Positions 17,581 through 27,034 of a stretch of 64,000 nt of DNA are shown one piece after another (position 1 is the stretch's first letter; each line of letters starts with the position of its first letter). This DNA is from Azonexus sp. (GTDB lineage: Bacteria > Pseudomonadota > Gammaproteobacteria > Burkholderiales > Rhodocyclaceae), in the NCBI GenBank assembly GCA_031260295.1, contig JAIRKE010000001.1:1-64000 (forward strand). The letters run 5' to 3'. Under the pieces are notes generated by a model. It saw nothing but the letters and a program-made list of their open reading frames with translations. It searched no databases and had not been told where the DNA came from. A program made the position numbers and the translations under genes.

Positions 17581-18216
17581 ATGAGCACACAAAATTCTTC
17601 CGCCTTCACCGAAACCCGGATGATGTTGTCGGATCCGACGGCGCTGGGCGTATTCGGGCTGTCGTTGACGACTTTCGTTGCCTCGTCGGCCAAGATGGGC
17701 TGGACCAGCGGTTTTTCCTTCATCATTCCGTGGGCGATCTGCCTCGGGTCGGCCGCCCAGATCTGGGCGTCCAGCGTCGACTTCAAGAAGAACAATTATT
17801 TCGGGGCCATCGTGCTCGGCGCCTATGGCCTGTTCTGGGCCGCCGTCGCCATCCATTGGGCGATGACGCTCGGCTGGTTCGGTCCGGTCGGCGAGAGTGC
17901 CGATCCGCGCCAGTTCGCCTTTGCCTGCTTCGCCTATCTGTTCTTCTCGTTGTTCGTGATGGTTGCCGCGTTCGAGGCCAACAAAGCCTTTGCCGCGATC
18001 CTGGTGCTGATCAACGTCTTGTTGTTCTCGCTGGGCATGGCGTCGCTCGGCATCGCGAAGGAAGTCTTCAATCCGCTGGCGGCATGGTCGGAATTTCTGA
18101 TTTCGCTGATCGGCTTCTACGCAGCCGGCGCCATCTTCCTGAACAACTACTTCGGGCGCGTGGTGCTGCCGCTTGGTGCGCCGCTGGGTCTGATCCGCAA
18201 GGGACCGGCACAGTAA
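17581..18216 (+). CDS. GPR1/FUN34/YaaH (AceTr) family acetate/succinate transporter
   Basis: Inner-membrane carrier of 211 residues with six transmembrane helices. The family's N-terminal signature near the first helix is recognisable as LSDPTALGVFGLSLTTF (about 17-33), and helix 2 shows SGFSFIIPWAICLGSAAQIW. E. coli SatP and related proteins take up acetate and succinate by proton symport; this member is at the typical length, though the canonical NP is DP here. It has its own upstream region and no metabolic neighbours, so the substrate is inferred from family only. Confidence 0.9.
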   Translation: MSTQNSSAFTETRMMLSDPTALGVFGLSLTTFVASSAKMGWTSGFSFIIPWAICLGSAAQIWASSVDFKKNNYFGAIVLGAYGLFWAAVAIHWAMTLGWFGPVGESADPRQFAFACFAYLFFSLFVMVAAFEANKAFAAILVLINVLLFSLGMASLGIAKEVFNPLAAWSEFLISLIGFYAAGAIFLNNYFGRVVLPLGAPLGLIRKGPAQ

Positions 18217-18227
18217 GGCATCCTGGC

Positions 18228-18271
18228 GCCGGATTTCCCGCATCGCCTGCCGGCGGGCGGGGAATCCGGGC
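18228..18271. repeat. Long imperfect hairpin between convergent genes
   Basis: GCCGGATTTCCCGC (18228-18241) pairs with GCGGGGAATCCGGGC (18257-18271) with one bulge and one mismatch. No T run follows on either side. It may end transcription of the transporter and the facing efflux operon, or be a REP-like element. Confidence 0.55.
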
Positions 18272-18301
18272 CGCCGGCTCAACGCCGGAACAAGGAAAAA
18301 T

Positions 18302-19159
18302 TCACCGCGGCTTGACCACGACCGTGCAGGTCATTCCCGCCGACAGGCGGTGATCGGCAGGCAGGTCGTCGATGCGCACGCGCACCGGAATGCGTTGCGC
18401 CAGCCGCACCCAGTTGAAAGTTGGATTGACGTCGGCGAGCAGTTCGCGCCCGGTCGCCGCGTCGCGGTCGGTGATGCCGCGCGCAATGCTTTCGACATGG
18501 CCTTTGAGGTCAGGCAGAGCGCTGAGGAAGCGCAATTCGACCGTGTCGCCGACCGCGATCCGGGGTAGCTTGGTTTCCTCGAAATAGCCCTCGACATAGA
18601 AGGAATTGGCCTCGATCAGGGCCAGACGGGAGGCGCCGGCGCTGGCGAAATCGCCGACGAAGACGCGCAGGTTGGTGACGTAACCGTCCGTCGGCGCGCG
18701 CACCTCGGTGCGTTCGAGATTGAGTCTGGCCGTATCGCGTGCCGCCTGTGCCGCCTGGTATTTGGCGGCGGCGATGCTGGCGAGGGAATCCGCCGATTCG
18801 CGGCTTTCGCTGGTGACGATGGAGCTATCCAGGTTGGCGCGGCGCGCGGCTTCGCGGCCACGCATGAGCTTCTCGGCGTTTTGCGCGGTGAGCGTGGCTT
18901 CGGCTTGCGCCAGGGCGTCGGCGTAGCGGTTTTTATCGATGGTGAATAGCACCTCGCCCTGCTTGACGAACTGATTGTCATGCACCGGCACACTGGTCAC
19001 GATGCCGGATACGTCCGCCGCGATGTTGATGACGTTGGCCTTGACGCGGCCGTCGCGCGTCCACGGCGCGTAAATGTTGTCGTCCCACAGGTATTTGCCG
19101 AACAGCAGGGCGACGATGACGATCGCGGCAGTGATGGCATAGCGGGCAAAGGTTTTCAT
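18302..19159 (-). CDS. HlyD/EmrA/AaeA-type membrane fusion protein
   Basis: Periplasmic adaptor of an efflux system, 285 residues. One N-terminal membrane helix (AITAAIVIVALLFGKYLW, about 8-25) anchors it; a biotinyl-lipoyl-like half-motif VSGIVTSVPVHDNQFVKQGE is followed by a coiled-coil hairpin (about 75-145) and the second half TEVRAPTDGYVTNLRVFVGD. It belongs with the adjacent DUF1656 and FUSC genes, as in the aaeXAB p-hydroxybenzoate efflux arrangement. Last gene of the five-gene minus-strand operon. Confidence 0.94.
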   Translation of the reverse strand: MKTFARYAITAAIVIVALLFGKYLWDDNIYAPWTRDGRVKANVINIAADVSGIVTSVPVHDNQFVKQGEVLFTIDKNRYADALAQAEATLTAQNAEKLMRGREAARRANLDSSIVTSESRESADSLASIAAAKYQAAQAARDTARLNLERTEVRAPTDGYVTNLRVFVGDFASAGASRLALIEANSFYVEGYFEETKLPRIAVGDTVELRFLSALPDLKGHVESIARGITDRDAATGRELLADVNPTFNWVRLAQRIPVRVRIDDLPADHRLSAGMTCTVVVKPR

Positions 19160-19174
19160 GAGGTATCCAGAAGA

Positions 19175-19375
19175 TCAGTGAAGCAGAATCAGGCTCAGCC
19201 CGCCCCAGGCGCAGACGAACATGCAGACGCGAAACAGGGAGCGATGCCAGACGTGGCGATAGATGTTGTAGTGGGCGCACAGCCAGTCGAGGCCGACTTG
19301 CACGACGGCGGCGAGCAGCCCGACGATGAGCAGGCCGGGCACGAAGGCGCCGAGAATTTCAATCTCACGCGGCAT
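19175..19375 (-). CDS. DUF1656 (AaeX-like) small membrane protein
   Basis: 66-residue inner-membrane protein with two hydrophobic segments (about 8-28, VPGLLIVGLLAAVVQVGLDW, and 46-64). It starts with MPREIEILGAFVPG, the usual DUF1656 N-terminus. Its start overlaps the FUSC stop by 11 bases and it lies 15 bases before the fusion-protein gene, the common aaeX position. Role unknown, presumably an accessory to the pump. Confidence 0.9.
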   Translation of the reverse strand: MPREIEILGAFVPGLLIVGLLAAVVQVGLDWLCAHYNIYRHVWHRSLFRVCMFVCAWGGLSLILLH

Positions 19376-21482
19376 CGGGAAGCTCCTTGGAAAGCGAGGC
19401 GGGGTCGTCGAGCAGGCCGACGCGCAGCAGATGTAGCTCGGTCCGCAGGCGTGCGGCGTCGGGTATTTCGGTGCAGGCGCGCAGAGCGTCGTCGAGCGCG
19501 GCGATGGTGGCGAGGCGCGTGGTCTCGTCCGGTCGATGAAAGAATGCCGACATTCGTTTTACGACGCGCTGTATTGCGTCATGCACCGCTACAGGGAAAG
19601 ACTGTGTTTCGAGTTCGTGGCGCAGGCTGATCACGGCATGGCCGAGTTCGAGCAGTGTCAGCGCCTGGTTGGCGATGGCGCGTTTTGTCGCGTCTGGTTT
19701 TCCGCCGAGGCCGAGCTGGTGGAACAGGTCGTGGATACGGCTTTCAAACTCGTGGCGCAGCGTGACCGATGCAGCGCTGCATACCCGCTCGGCTTCCTCC
19801 CACAGCGCGGCGAGGGTATGGCGCAGCGATCCCACGCGATGCTCCGGCAGAATCAGCGCGAACATCAGGCTGGCCAATAGCAGGCCGATGATTTGCGCGC
19901 TGGCGTCGTTGATGAAATTGGCGATGTCGAAGCGCATCTGGTTTTCCGGTGCGACCATTTGCGCGAACATCATGTTGAAGCCGGTGCCTATGCCGGTGCG
20001 ACCGGGCAAGGTGGAGATATACGCGCCGATGGCGACGAACGGTGCCATGCCGACAATGAGCATGGGGAAACCTTCGACGCGATCGAGGATGAAGAAGGCG
20101 CAGATGAAGGCGAAAGGTCCGCCGAGCAGGAAGCCTTTCATGATGGCCTGAATCATGCGGGTCGGCGTCGGCGACGAGGCGGCGAGGCCGCAGAAAATCG
20201 TCGCCAGCAATACCGCGCCGGTTGCACTCGGCCAGTTCAGCGCGTACCAGGCGAAACCCAGTATCAGCAGGGTGGCAGCGTTACGCAGGCCGGCGGCAAG
20301 GGCGATGATGCGCGGCGTGCTGGAGTGGTATACGGGAGCAGGGAGATCTTTCTCGTTTTCGCGATCGCGGTTGTTGGGCAGCGCCATGTAGATGGCGACC
20401 AGCGCGCGATACTCGGCGGCGAAACGTTGCAGCAGTTCGAGCGCGGTATCGAGATCGAGGCGGCGGTACGTGTCCAGCATGGCGCCGTGTTCGGCGCGCA
20501 GCGATTCGCAGATGAGCGGCAGACCGCGCAGCAGCAGATTGAGCTTGCCCAGCGTTACCTCTGCCTCTGCCGCGTTGCGCGCCGGCTCGTCGCCGATCAT
20601 CAGTGCGTCCGTGAAGGCCTGGAACAGCGGTTGCAGCAGCGCCGGAATCGGTGAATCGGCGCGGTTGCGCAGGCGCTCCATGAGTTGGTGCAGGGTATGA
20701 AAAGTGGTTAGCGTCGCCACGGTGGCGGTGTGCAGCGCGTGCAGTTTGCGGCTGCGCAGGCGAATGTCGCCGGCTTCAAAGAGGGCGGCGAGGCGTTCCG
20801 CTTCCAGCACGGCGGCGTCGGCGGAGATTTGCAGATGGCGCTGTTCGAGTTCTTCGCGCGTGATCCGGTGGCGCATCGCGTCGCGGCATAGCGTGGCGAA
20901 AGCCGTGTAGAGGCCGCGTACCCTGAACACGAGCTGGTCGCTCTGGTGGTTGGGAAAAAGTACGTCGTTCACTAGCGCGTAGCAGAGAATGCCGAGCGAG
21001 ATTTCGGTGACGCGCGCGATCGTCACATCGAATACCCCGAGCGGATGGCTGATCGACGGCAGCACGATCATGCAGGCGGTGTAACCGGACAGCACGAAGC
21101 CGTAGGAGCGGGCATTGCGCATGTAAGCCGCGCCGGCGGTGCACAGTCCTGCCCACGTCGCCAGCGCGAGGAACAGCAGGGGCGCATGCTGACCGAACAG
21201 ACCGATCAGGGTGAGCGCCGCGATCGAGCCGACCAGCGTGCCGATCAGCCGGTAAGCACTTTTTTCCAGCGCCATGCCGGTACTCGGCAGCGCGACGATG
21301 AATACCGTGAGCATGGCACTGCGCGGTGAATCGAAGCCGAGGAAAAAGGCGATCCACAGTGCCAGAAAGGCCGCCAGCAGAACCTTGATGACGAACAGCC
21401 AGCGTGGCCATTCGCTTGTTCGCCAGTCGGCCAGCACCGCGAATAGCGGATTGGCGCGGATGGGATGTGCGGCTTCGTTCAT
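19365..21482 (-). CDS. FUSC/AaeB-type aromatic acid efflux pump
   Basis: Inner-membrane transporter of 705 residues, fusaric-acid-resistance family. ATG 21482 gives MNEAAHPIRANPLFAVLADW. Two membrane blocks of about six helices each (about 30-180 and 360-510) alternate with cytoplasmic domains (about 190-345 and 530-700), the typical FUSC layout; FFLGFDSPRSAMLTVFIVALP is the characteristic first-block motif. It probably extrudes aromatic weak acids or drugs with the adjacent HlyD-type protein and outer-membrane factor. One base separates its start from the MarR stop. Confidence 0.94.
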   Translation of the reverse strand: MNEAAHPIRANPLFAVLADWRTSEWPRWLFVIKVLLAAFLALWIAFFLGFDSPRSAMLTVFIVALPSTGMALEKSAYRLIGTLVGSIAALTLIGLFGQHAPLLFLALATWAGLCTAGAAYMRNARSYGFVLSGYTACMIVLPSISHPLGVFDVTIARVTEISLGILCYALVNDVLFPNHQSDQLVFRVRGLYTAFATLCRDAMRHRITREELEQRHLQISADAAVLEAERLAALFEAGDIRLRSRKLHALHTATVATLTTFHTLHQLMERLRNRADSPIPALLQPLFQAFTDALMIGDEPARNAAEAEVTLGKLNLLLRGLPLICESLRAEHGAMLDTYRRLDLDTALELLQRFAAEYRALVAIYMALPNNRDRENEKDLPAPVYHSSTPRIIALAAGLRNAATLLILGFAWYALNWPSATGAVLLATIFCGLAASSPTPTRMIQAIMKGFLLGGPFAFICAFFILDRVEGFPMLIVGMAPFVAIGAYISTLPGRTGIGTGFNMMFAQMVAPENQMRFDIANFINDASAQIIGLLLASLMFALILPEHRVGSLRHTLAALWEEAERVCSAASVTLRHEFESRIHDLFHQLGLGGKPDATKRAIANQALTLLELGHAVISLRHELETQSFPVAVHDAIQRVVKRMSAFFHRPDETTRLATIAALDDALRACTEIPDAARLRTELHLLRVGLLDDPASLSKELPDAA

Positions 21483-21483
21483 G

Positions 21484-21975
21484 CTAGTCCGCAAGATTAT
21501 CGAGCTGGCGGCGCAGCATGCGCTCGCACTGTTGCAGCGAAACTGCGTCGATGCCGGCATAACTCCGTTCGACGATGGCCCGGTATTCCGGCGAAATGCT
21601 CTCGACCAATGCGCGGCCGGCGGCGGTGAGCGAGATGACCACACCGCGCCGGTCGGTGTCGCTGCTGCGGCGGTCGATCAGACCGCGCGCGGCGAGGTCG
21701 TTGCAGATGCGCGTCATGTTGGCTGGTTTTTCCGAGCAGGCTTCGCCAAGCTCGGAGGCCCGCTGAGTTTCGTCTGCGGAGCCGTAGAGCACCATCAGCG
21801 CGGTGTAGCCGACGGTGGTTATGTCATATTGCCTGAGCGCCGCGGCAAGCCTGTCCTGGGTGCGCTTCTGCACGTGGTAGGCGAGACGGTTCAAGGTTAC
21901 GAGTCGCACGGGATAATCCAACATGCGCTCGCCACAACGCGCGATACGGTGCTCGGTGGACTTGAAGGTTTTCAT
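21484..21975 (-). CDS. MarR-family regulator of the efflux operon
   Basis: Winged-helix repressor of 163 residues. ATG 21975 overlaps the stop of the outer-membrane factor gene (ATGA). The MarR domain spans about 25-140, with the recognition region SEKPANMTRICNDLAARGLI and the wing RRSSDTDRRGVVISLTAAGR. Its location inside the operon suggests autoregulation of efflux in response to a phenolic ligand, as for other MarR proteins. The AT-rich palindrome at 23457-23478, ahead of the first gene, is the likely operator. Confidence 0.92.
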   Translation of the reverse strand: MKTFKSTEHRIARCGERMLDYPVRLVTLNRLAYHVQKRTQDRLAAALRQYDITTVGYTALMVLYGSADETQRASELGEACSEKPANMTRICNDLAARGLIDRRSSDTDRRGVVISLTAAGRALVESISPEYRAIVERSYAGIDAVSLQQCERMLRRQLDNLAD

Positions 21976-23408
21976 GGTTGTTGCTCCTGCGGTGGCAAAG
22001 CGCCGCTCCATCCGCCGCCCAGGGCGAGCATCAGGTCGGCGTAGCTCTGTAAGCGGTACGACATGACGACCGCTTGCATGTCCTGTTGCTGGATCAAGTC
22101 GACTTCGCTGCTCAGGACCACCAGAAAATCGGTGAGGCCGGCCGCATGGCCCTTACGGGCAAGGTCGTGCGCCCTTTTCGCGGCAACGACACCGGCGTCG
22201 CTCAGACGCTTCTGCTGTTGCGCCGATTGCGCCGAAGCCAGAGCGCCGGCGACGTTTTCGAGTGCGTGCAGCACCGTCTGGTTATAGCTTTCCACGGCGA
22301 CGTCGTAGCCGGCGGTATGCGCCGCCAGATTGCCGCGCAGGCGGGCGCCGTCGAAGATCGGCAGCGAGATGGCCGGACCGATGCCGCGCACCGCCGAGTC
22401 GTTATTGATGAAGTGACTGAGGCCGACAGCCTGGAAGCCGATGAAGGCCATCAGGTTGATGTTCGGGTAGAAGGCGGCCTTGGCGACATCGATGTCGCGC
22501 GCTGCCGCTTCCGCGCCCCAGCGCCGTGCGGCGACATCGGGCCGGTGGCCGATCAGATCAGCGGGTACGTTGGTCGGTAGGTGCAGCCAATCGTTGTTAG
22601 CGAGGTTCAGCGTCGGGCGCTGGATGTCCTCGCCCGCTGCCGGCCCTTGGCCGATCAGCGCCGAAAGCTGGTGGCAGAGCAGGGTGATCGCTTCCGCGTG
22701 CTGCTCGATCTGTGTCTGTAGCCGTGGAATCGCCGCTTCGAGCTGGCTGATTTCGACTTCGGTTGCCAGGCCGGCGGCTTGCTTTCGGCGCGTGATGTCG
22801 AGCGCGCGCTGACGATTTTTGAGCGTCTCCTCCAGAGAATTTTTCAGTGTGTAGCGTAGCGCCAGTTGCAGATAAGCGCGGACGATGCGGTTCTCCAGTC
22901 CGAGCCTCGCCATCTGCGATTCGGCCTCCGCGACACGGGTTTCGGCCACAGCGGCGGCGAGCGCGCTACGGTTGCGGCCCCACAAATCGAGGTCGTAGCT
23001 GACATTGGCGGTGAGGCTGTTACGCCAGTCGTAATTGCCGGCCCAGGGCGGCGGAATGAAATCAGTGCTGGAGAACAGTTCGCGCGAGAACGAGGCGCTA
23101 ATGCCGCCACCTGGCAGCGTCGTTGCCTCGGCGATGTTCGAGATGCCTTGTGCCTGCCGCACGCGCGCCTCGGCGATGCGCAGACTGGGACTGTCGTGCA
23201 GGGCGGTATCGATCAACTTGTCGAGTTGGGGATCGCCGTAGCGTTCCCACCAATGCTCGGAGGGCCACTGCGCTTGTGTCGGGGGCAAGCCGGTTTCCAG
23301 CGTGTTGGCATCGAGCAATTTCGCCTGCGGCGCGTTGTCGCCCATGCTCGCGCAGCCGGCAAGGCCGATCAGGGCGGTTAAACCGATGAGAGGAAGAATG
23401 CTACGCAT
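21972..23408 (-). CDS. NodT-type outer-membrane efflux lipoprotein
   Basis: TolC-like outer-membrane channel (RND/FUSC outer membrane factor), 478 residues. ATG 23408 yields a lipoprotein signal MRSILPLIGLTALIGLAGC with lipobox Cys 19. Two OEP repeats follow: first half around HDSPSLRIAEARVRQAQGI, second half around HRPDVAARRWGAEAAARDID. Typical length. First gene of the operon nodT-marR-FUSC-DUF1656-hlyD, completing a tripartite pump. Confidence 0.94.
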   Translation of the reverse strand: MRSILPLIGLTALIGLAGCASMGDNAPQAKLLDANTLETGLPPTQAQWPSEHWWERYGDPQLDKLIDTALHDSPSLRIAEARVRQAQGISNIAEATTLPGGGISASFSRELFSSTDFIPPPWAGNYDWRNSLTANVSYDLDLWGRNRSALAAAVAETRVAEAESQMARLGLENRIVRAYLQLALRYTLKNSLEETLKNRQRALDITRRKQAAGLATEVEISQLEAAIPRLQTQIEQHAEAITLLCHQLSALIGQGPAAGEDIQRPTLNLANNDWLHLPTNVPADLIGHRPDVAARRWGAEAAARDIDVAKAAFYPNINLMAFIGFQAVGLSHFINNDSAVRGIGPAISLPIFDGARLRGNLAAHTAGYDVAVESYNQTVLHALENVAGALASAQSAQQQKRLSDAGVVAAKRAHDLARKGHAAGLTDFLVVLSSEVDLIQQQDMQAVVMSYRLQSYADLMLALGGGWSGALPPQEQQP

Positions 23409-23456
23409 GATGTCTACGCGCTTTTCCAGAAACAAAACAGTTTTATTTTACTTAAA

Positions 23457-23478
23457 AATATTTCATTAATAAATTATT
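23457..23478. promoter_or_regulatory. AT-rich imperfect palindrome, candidate MarR operator
   Basis: A 22-bp imperfect palindrome centred on ATTAAT (left arm AATATTTC, right arm AAATTATT; 16 of 22 positions symmetric) in an AT-rich stretch about 50 bases before the first gene of the MarR-containing efflux operon. MarR sites commonly have this form and place. Assignment is inference. Confidence 0.5.
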
Positions 23479-23586
23479 TGTTGTTTCTTGTCGGTGGTCA
23501 TGCCAGCGTAATGGACGGTACCGAATTCCGGACGGCGGCGGGGGCGACCGCATGGGATAATCCGCGCTTTTTCGCCGCTCGCCCGC

Positions 23587-24138
23587 ATGGCACTCAAATC
23601 CACCATCTTCAAGGCCGAACTGCAACTGGCCGATCTCGACCGCGGCTATTTCGCCGAGCATGCGCTGACGTTAGCGCGCCATCCGTCGGAAACCGACGAG
23701 CGGATGATGGTCCGGCTACTGGCCTTCGCTCTCAACGCATCGCCGACGCTGGCTTTCGGCCGCGGCTTGTCGACCGAGGACGAGGCCGACCTGCAGGATG
23801 TCGACGCCACCGGTGCCATCGCATGCTGGATCGATGTCGGCCTGCCGGACGAGAAGGACATCCGCCGCGCCTGCAATCGCGCCCGCCAGGTCGTCGTATT
23901 GGCCTATGGCGGGCGGGGCGCCGACATCTGGTGGCAGCAGACCGCCGCCAAGGTCGGTGGTCAGAAAAATCTGCACGTGCTGCAACTGGCGGCGGAGGAG
24001 GGTAAGGCCCTGGCTTCCCTGGCCGAGCGCAGCATGAAGCTGCAATGCACGATCCAGGACGGCGTCGTTTGGTTGGGTAGTGACCGCCAGCAGGTGGAAC
24101 TGCATCCGGCGGTACTGCAGGCCGGCATGGGGGAGTGA
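23587..24138 (+). CDS. yaeQ: YaeQ family protein
   Basis: Conserved protein of 183 residues with a PD-(D/E)XK nuclease-like fold; biochemical role unproven. Recognised from MALKSTIFKAELQLADLDRG, LARHPSETDERMMVRLLAFA and WIDVGLPDEKDIRRACNRA, which hold the conserved Glu, Asp and Lys positions. Normal length for the family. It is divergent from the efflux operon and stands alone; no neighbouring gene clarifies its task. Confidence 0.93.
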   Translation: MALKSTIFKAELQLADLDRGYFAEHALTLARHPSETDERMMVRLLAFALNASPTLAFGRGLSTEDEADLQDVDATGAIACWIDVGLPDEKDIRRACNRARQVVVLAYGGRGADIWWQQTAAKVGGQKNLHVLQLAAEEGKALASLAERSMKLQCTIQDGVVWLGSDRQQVELHPAVLQAGMGE

Positions 24139-24303
24139 GGAGCGGCTGACGTCCGGCCGTCATGCCGGTTCAGCGCCGGAATCGTGGAACCAAATGCCCT
24201 AACAGGCTGAGACAGGCCGAGCGCCACCTCGCCGTGATATCGCCGGGCCAAGCGGTGCTTGCTCATCGGTTGGCGGCTGGAGAGGCAGGCGGTCGGTTGC
24301 ATG

Positions 24304-26193
24304 TCAGGCCGGACGGATGCTTCCCAAGTTGAGCCTGACGCCTTTCTTCATCTTGCCGATGACGTGCATTTCGCAGGCCTTGCAGTCGAACTTGAGTATC
24401 AGTTTCTCGCTGCCGTTGATGAGCGTCATCGGGTCCGGCTTCAGGTGCTTGATTTCCTTCGGACAGAGGTTGAAGCTGTAACGCAGGCAGTGGCGGGTAA
24501 TCATCAGTGAGACCATGCCTTTTTCGTGGCCGGCCTCGTAGGCCTCCTCGATCAGCTTGACGCCGTGTTTTTCGTAGAAGGCGCGGGCCTTGGCGTTGAA
24601 GACGTTGCCGAGATAGCTCAGTTCTTCTTGCGGATAGGGGGCCGGCATCGCCGTCGGTGTCGCGCGCGGTGGGCGCGGGTGGCTGGCGATACGGGCGGTT
24701 TCCAGCCGTTCGGCGGCGGTGCGGCGCAGCGCGTTAATGGCGCCGAGCGGTAGGAACCATGGCTGCGTCAACGCCAGTTCGACCGCTGCGGCGGCGAACA
24801 TCGTGTTGCCAAACTTGCCGAGGTTCTCGCGCAGCTTGTCCATTGCCTGTTCCGGGTGCTGCGCCAACTCGCGGCCGATCTTGCCGTCCTTGGCCAGTTC
24901 GGCGCTGGCCGTCACGCCGTCCTCGTCGCGTAGTGTCAACACAAAGTTGTCGGTCGTTTCGGCCAGGCGCGGCCAGACGCGCACCCGGCGCTCGGCCGAT
25001 TCCTTTTCCAGCGCCCGTTCGAATGCTTGGTCGCGGTTGCGGAACAAGGTGGCGCCTGCGGTCAGCTCGGCCGGCATCTCGGCTGGGTAGAGGCGTCGGC
25101 CATCGACGCGGTTGATGCGCATGCCCTGGGCGTTGCCGTGCGCATCATAGAAGCAGACGCCGTCGCCGTTATGGAATTCCTCTGTAGTAGCGATTTCGAG
25201 CCAACCGTCACCGAGCGCGGCGACTTCGCCAATCAGTTCACCGACGAAGGCCGGCGAGTCGAAAGCGCCGATATCATCCTGGCGGCCGGTGGCGAAATAG
25301 TCGGTGTAGCCGCGGTTGAAGGTCTTGTCCGGGCGCGGCGTGAAGGTGAAGGTCGTCTGCCCGGACGAGGCGCGGCGGTACTGCGGGTTGCCGGCGATGA
25401 TCTCGTCGAGCAGTTGGCGATAGTGGGCAGTGATGTTCTTGACGTAGGAGAGATCCTTCAATCGCCCCTCAATCTTGAACGATGAGACACCGGCCTCGAT
25501 CAGCGCCAGCAGGTTGCCGCTCTGGTTGTTGTCCTTCATCGACAGCAGGTGCTGGTTCTCGCGGATCGTCCGGCCCTTGTCGTCGACCAGGGTGTAGGGC
25601 AGGCGACAGGCCTGCGAGCATTCGCCGCGATTGGCGCTGCGCCCGGTATGAGCGTGGCTGATGTAGCACTGTCCGGAATAAGCGACACACAGCGCGCCAT
25701 GCACGAAATATTCCAATGCGATGTCGGTTTGCGCGGCCACGGCGGCGATTTCGTCGAGGCTCATTTCACGCGCCAGGATGATTTGCGAGAAGCCGACGTC
25801 AGCCAGGAATCTGGCCTTGGCCGGATGGCGGATATCGGCCTGGGTCGAGGCGTGGAGCTGGATCGGCGGCAGGTCGAGTTCGAGCAGGCCCACGTCCTGG
25901 ATGATCAGGGCGTCGGCGCCGGCGGCGTATAAATCCCAGGCCAGCCGCCGGGCGCTTTCGAGTTCCGTGTCGTGCAGGATGGTGTTGAGCGCAACGAAGA
26001 CCTTGGCCCGGTAGCGGTGAGCGAAATCGCATAGCTGTCTGATTTTGGCGACATCGTTGCCGGCGCCGTAGCGAGCGCCAAAAGTCGGGCCGCCGATATA
26101 GACGGCATCGGCGCCGTGCTTGATGGCTTCGATGCCGAATTCGGCGTTTTTGGCCGGGGCGAGCAGTTCGAGGGGATGGTGGGTACGGGTCAT
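24304..26193 (-). CDS. rlhA: 23S rRNA 5-hydroxycytidine C2501 synthase (U32 peptidase family)
   Basis: Large-subunit rRNA hydroxylase, formerly YdcP, of the U32 family. ATG 26193 gives MTRTHHPLELLAPAKNAEFG; 629 residues. Motifs match RlhA closely: HGADAVYIGGPTFGARYGAG, LHASTQADIR, SGQCYISHAHTGRSANRG followed by ECSQACRLPY (Cys cluster), LLSMKDNNQSGNLLALIEAG and the C-terminal FDCKACEMHVIGKMKKG. The C-terminal DUF3656 part separates it from TrhP/YegQ. Relatives need prephenate and Fe-S biogenesis; the isc operon lies 9 kb away. It precedes nothing on its strand until YaeQ's opposite gene. Confidence 0.92.
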   Translation of the reverse strand: MTRTHHPLELLAPAKNAEFGIEAIKHGADAVYIGGPTFGARYGAGNDVAKIRQLCDFAHRYRAKVFVALNTILHDTELESARRLAWDLYAAGADALIIQDVGLLELDLPPIQLHASTQADIRHPAKARFLADVGFSQIILAREMSLDEIAAVAAQTDIALEYFVHGALCVAYSGQCYISHAHTGRSANRGECSQACRLPYTLVDDKGRTIRENQHLLSMKDNNQSGNLLALIEAGVSSFKIEGRLKDLSYVKNITAHYRQLLDEIIAGNPQYRRASSGQTTFTFTPRPDKTFNRGYTDYFATGRQDDIGAFDSPAFVGELIGEVAALGDGWLEIATTEEFHNGDGVCFYDAHGNAQGMRINRVDGRRLYPAEMPAELTAGATLFRNRDQAFERALEKESAERRVRVWPRLAETTDNFVLTLRDEDGVTASAELAKDGKIGRELAQHPEQAMDKLRENLGKFGNTMFAAAAVELALTQPWFLPLGAINALRRTAAERLETARIASHPRPPRATPTAMPAPYPQEELSYLGNVFNAKARAFYEKHGVKLIEEAYEAGHEKGMVSLMITRHCLRYSFNLCPKEIKHLKPDPMTLINGSEKLILKFDCKACEMHVIGKMKKGVRLNLGSIRPA

Positions 26194-26200
26194 GGCGGTC

Positions 26201-27034
26201 TTAGTAGGTAAACCGCCCAACGAGTTCCTCGATGTTGAACTCACGCAGGATGGCCTCGGCCCGCTGGCGGGCGTTTTTCCGCGGTGTGCCGCGCCGGCTG
26301 GCGATGATCAGCTCGTTTTTCATGGAATGTTCCCAACCGACCAACTCGGTGACAGTCACATCGTAACCATGCGCTTCGAGCAGCAGGCAGCGCAGCACGT
26401 TGGTCAAGTGGCTGCCCAGTTCGCGGGTATGCAGCGGATGCCGCCACAGTTCGGACAGCGGTGTTTTGCCTAGCGATTCGTTCTTCCTGGCCCGCATCGC
26501 GGCGGCGACTTCGGCTTGGCAGCAGGGGACAAGGACGATGTGCCGGGCCTGTCGGGAGAGGGCGAAACGGATCGCATCGTCGGTCGCCGTATTGCAGGCG
26601 TGTAGCGCGGTGACGACATCGACGCGAGCCGGCAGTTCGCTCGATGCCAGCGACTCCTCGACCGTGCAGGCGACGAAGCGCATGCGCGGAAAGCCAAGCC
26701 GGACGGCCAATTCGCGGGATTTGGCGACCAGCTCGGGGCGGCTTTCGATACCGATGATTTCGCCGCTGGCACGATTCTTGATACATAGGTCATACAGGAT
26801 GAAGCCGAGATAGGATTTACCGGCGCCGTGATCGACCAGGGTTTCGGCATCGGCCAGCAGCGGCTCGATGAATTGGACGAGGTGATAGACCTGTTTCAGT
26901 TTGCGGCGGCTGTCTTGGTTGAGTTTGCCGTCGCGGGTCAGGATGTGTAGTTCCTTGAGCAGTTCGATGGACTGTCCGGGACGAATCTCCGGGATTGCAG
27001 GCAAATTCGCGGCAGGGACGTTCGGCTTCTTCAT
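26201..27034 (-). CDS. Class I SAM-dependent methyltransferase (Methyltransf_32-like)
   Basis: 277-residue methyltransferase of unknown target. The SAM site is LVDHGAGKSYLGFILYDL (about 65-82) followed by the acidic strand end IIGIESRPELV; downstream blocks are TALHACNTATDDAIRFAL and IVLVPCCQAEVA, which resemble GSTCD-type and RNA/protein methyltransferases. It ends seven bases before the rlhA start on the same strand, so the two genes are probably one transcription unit, hinting at an RNA modification role; this is inference. Confidence 0.82.
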   Translation of the reverse strand: MKKPNVPAANLPAIPEIRPGQSIELLKELHILTRDGKLNQDSRRKLKQVYHLVQFIEPLLADAETLVDHGAGKSYLGFILYDLCIKNRASGEIIGIESRPELVAKSRELAVRLGFPRMRFVACTVEESLASSELPARVDVVTALHACNTATDDAIRFALSRQARHIVLVPCCQAEVAAAMRARKNESLGKTPLSELWRHPLHTRELGSHLTNVLRCLLLEAHGYDVTVTELVGWEHSMKNELIIASRRGTPRKNARQRAEAILREFNIEELVGRFTY

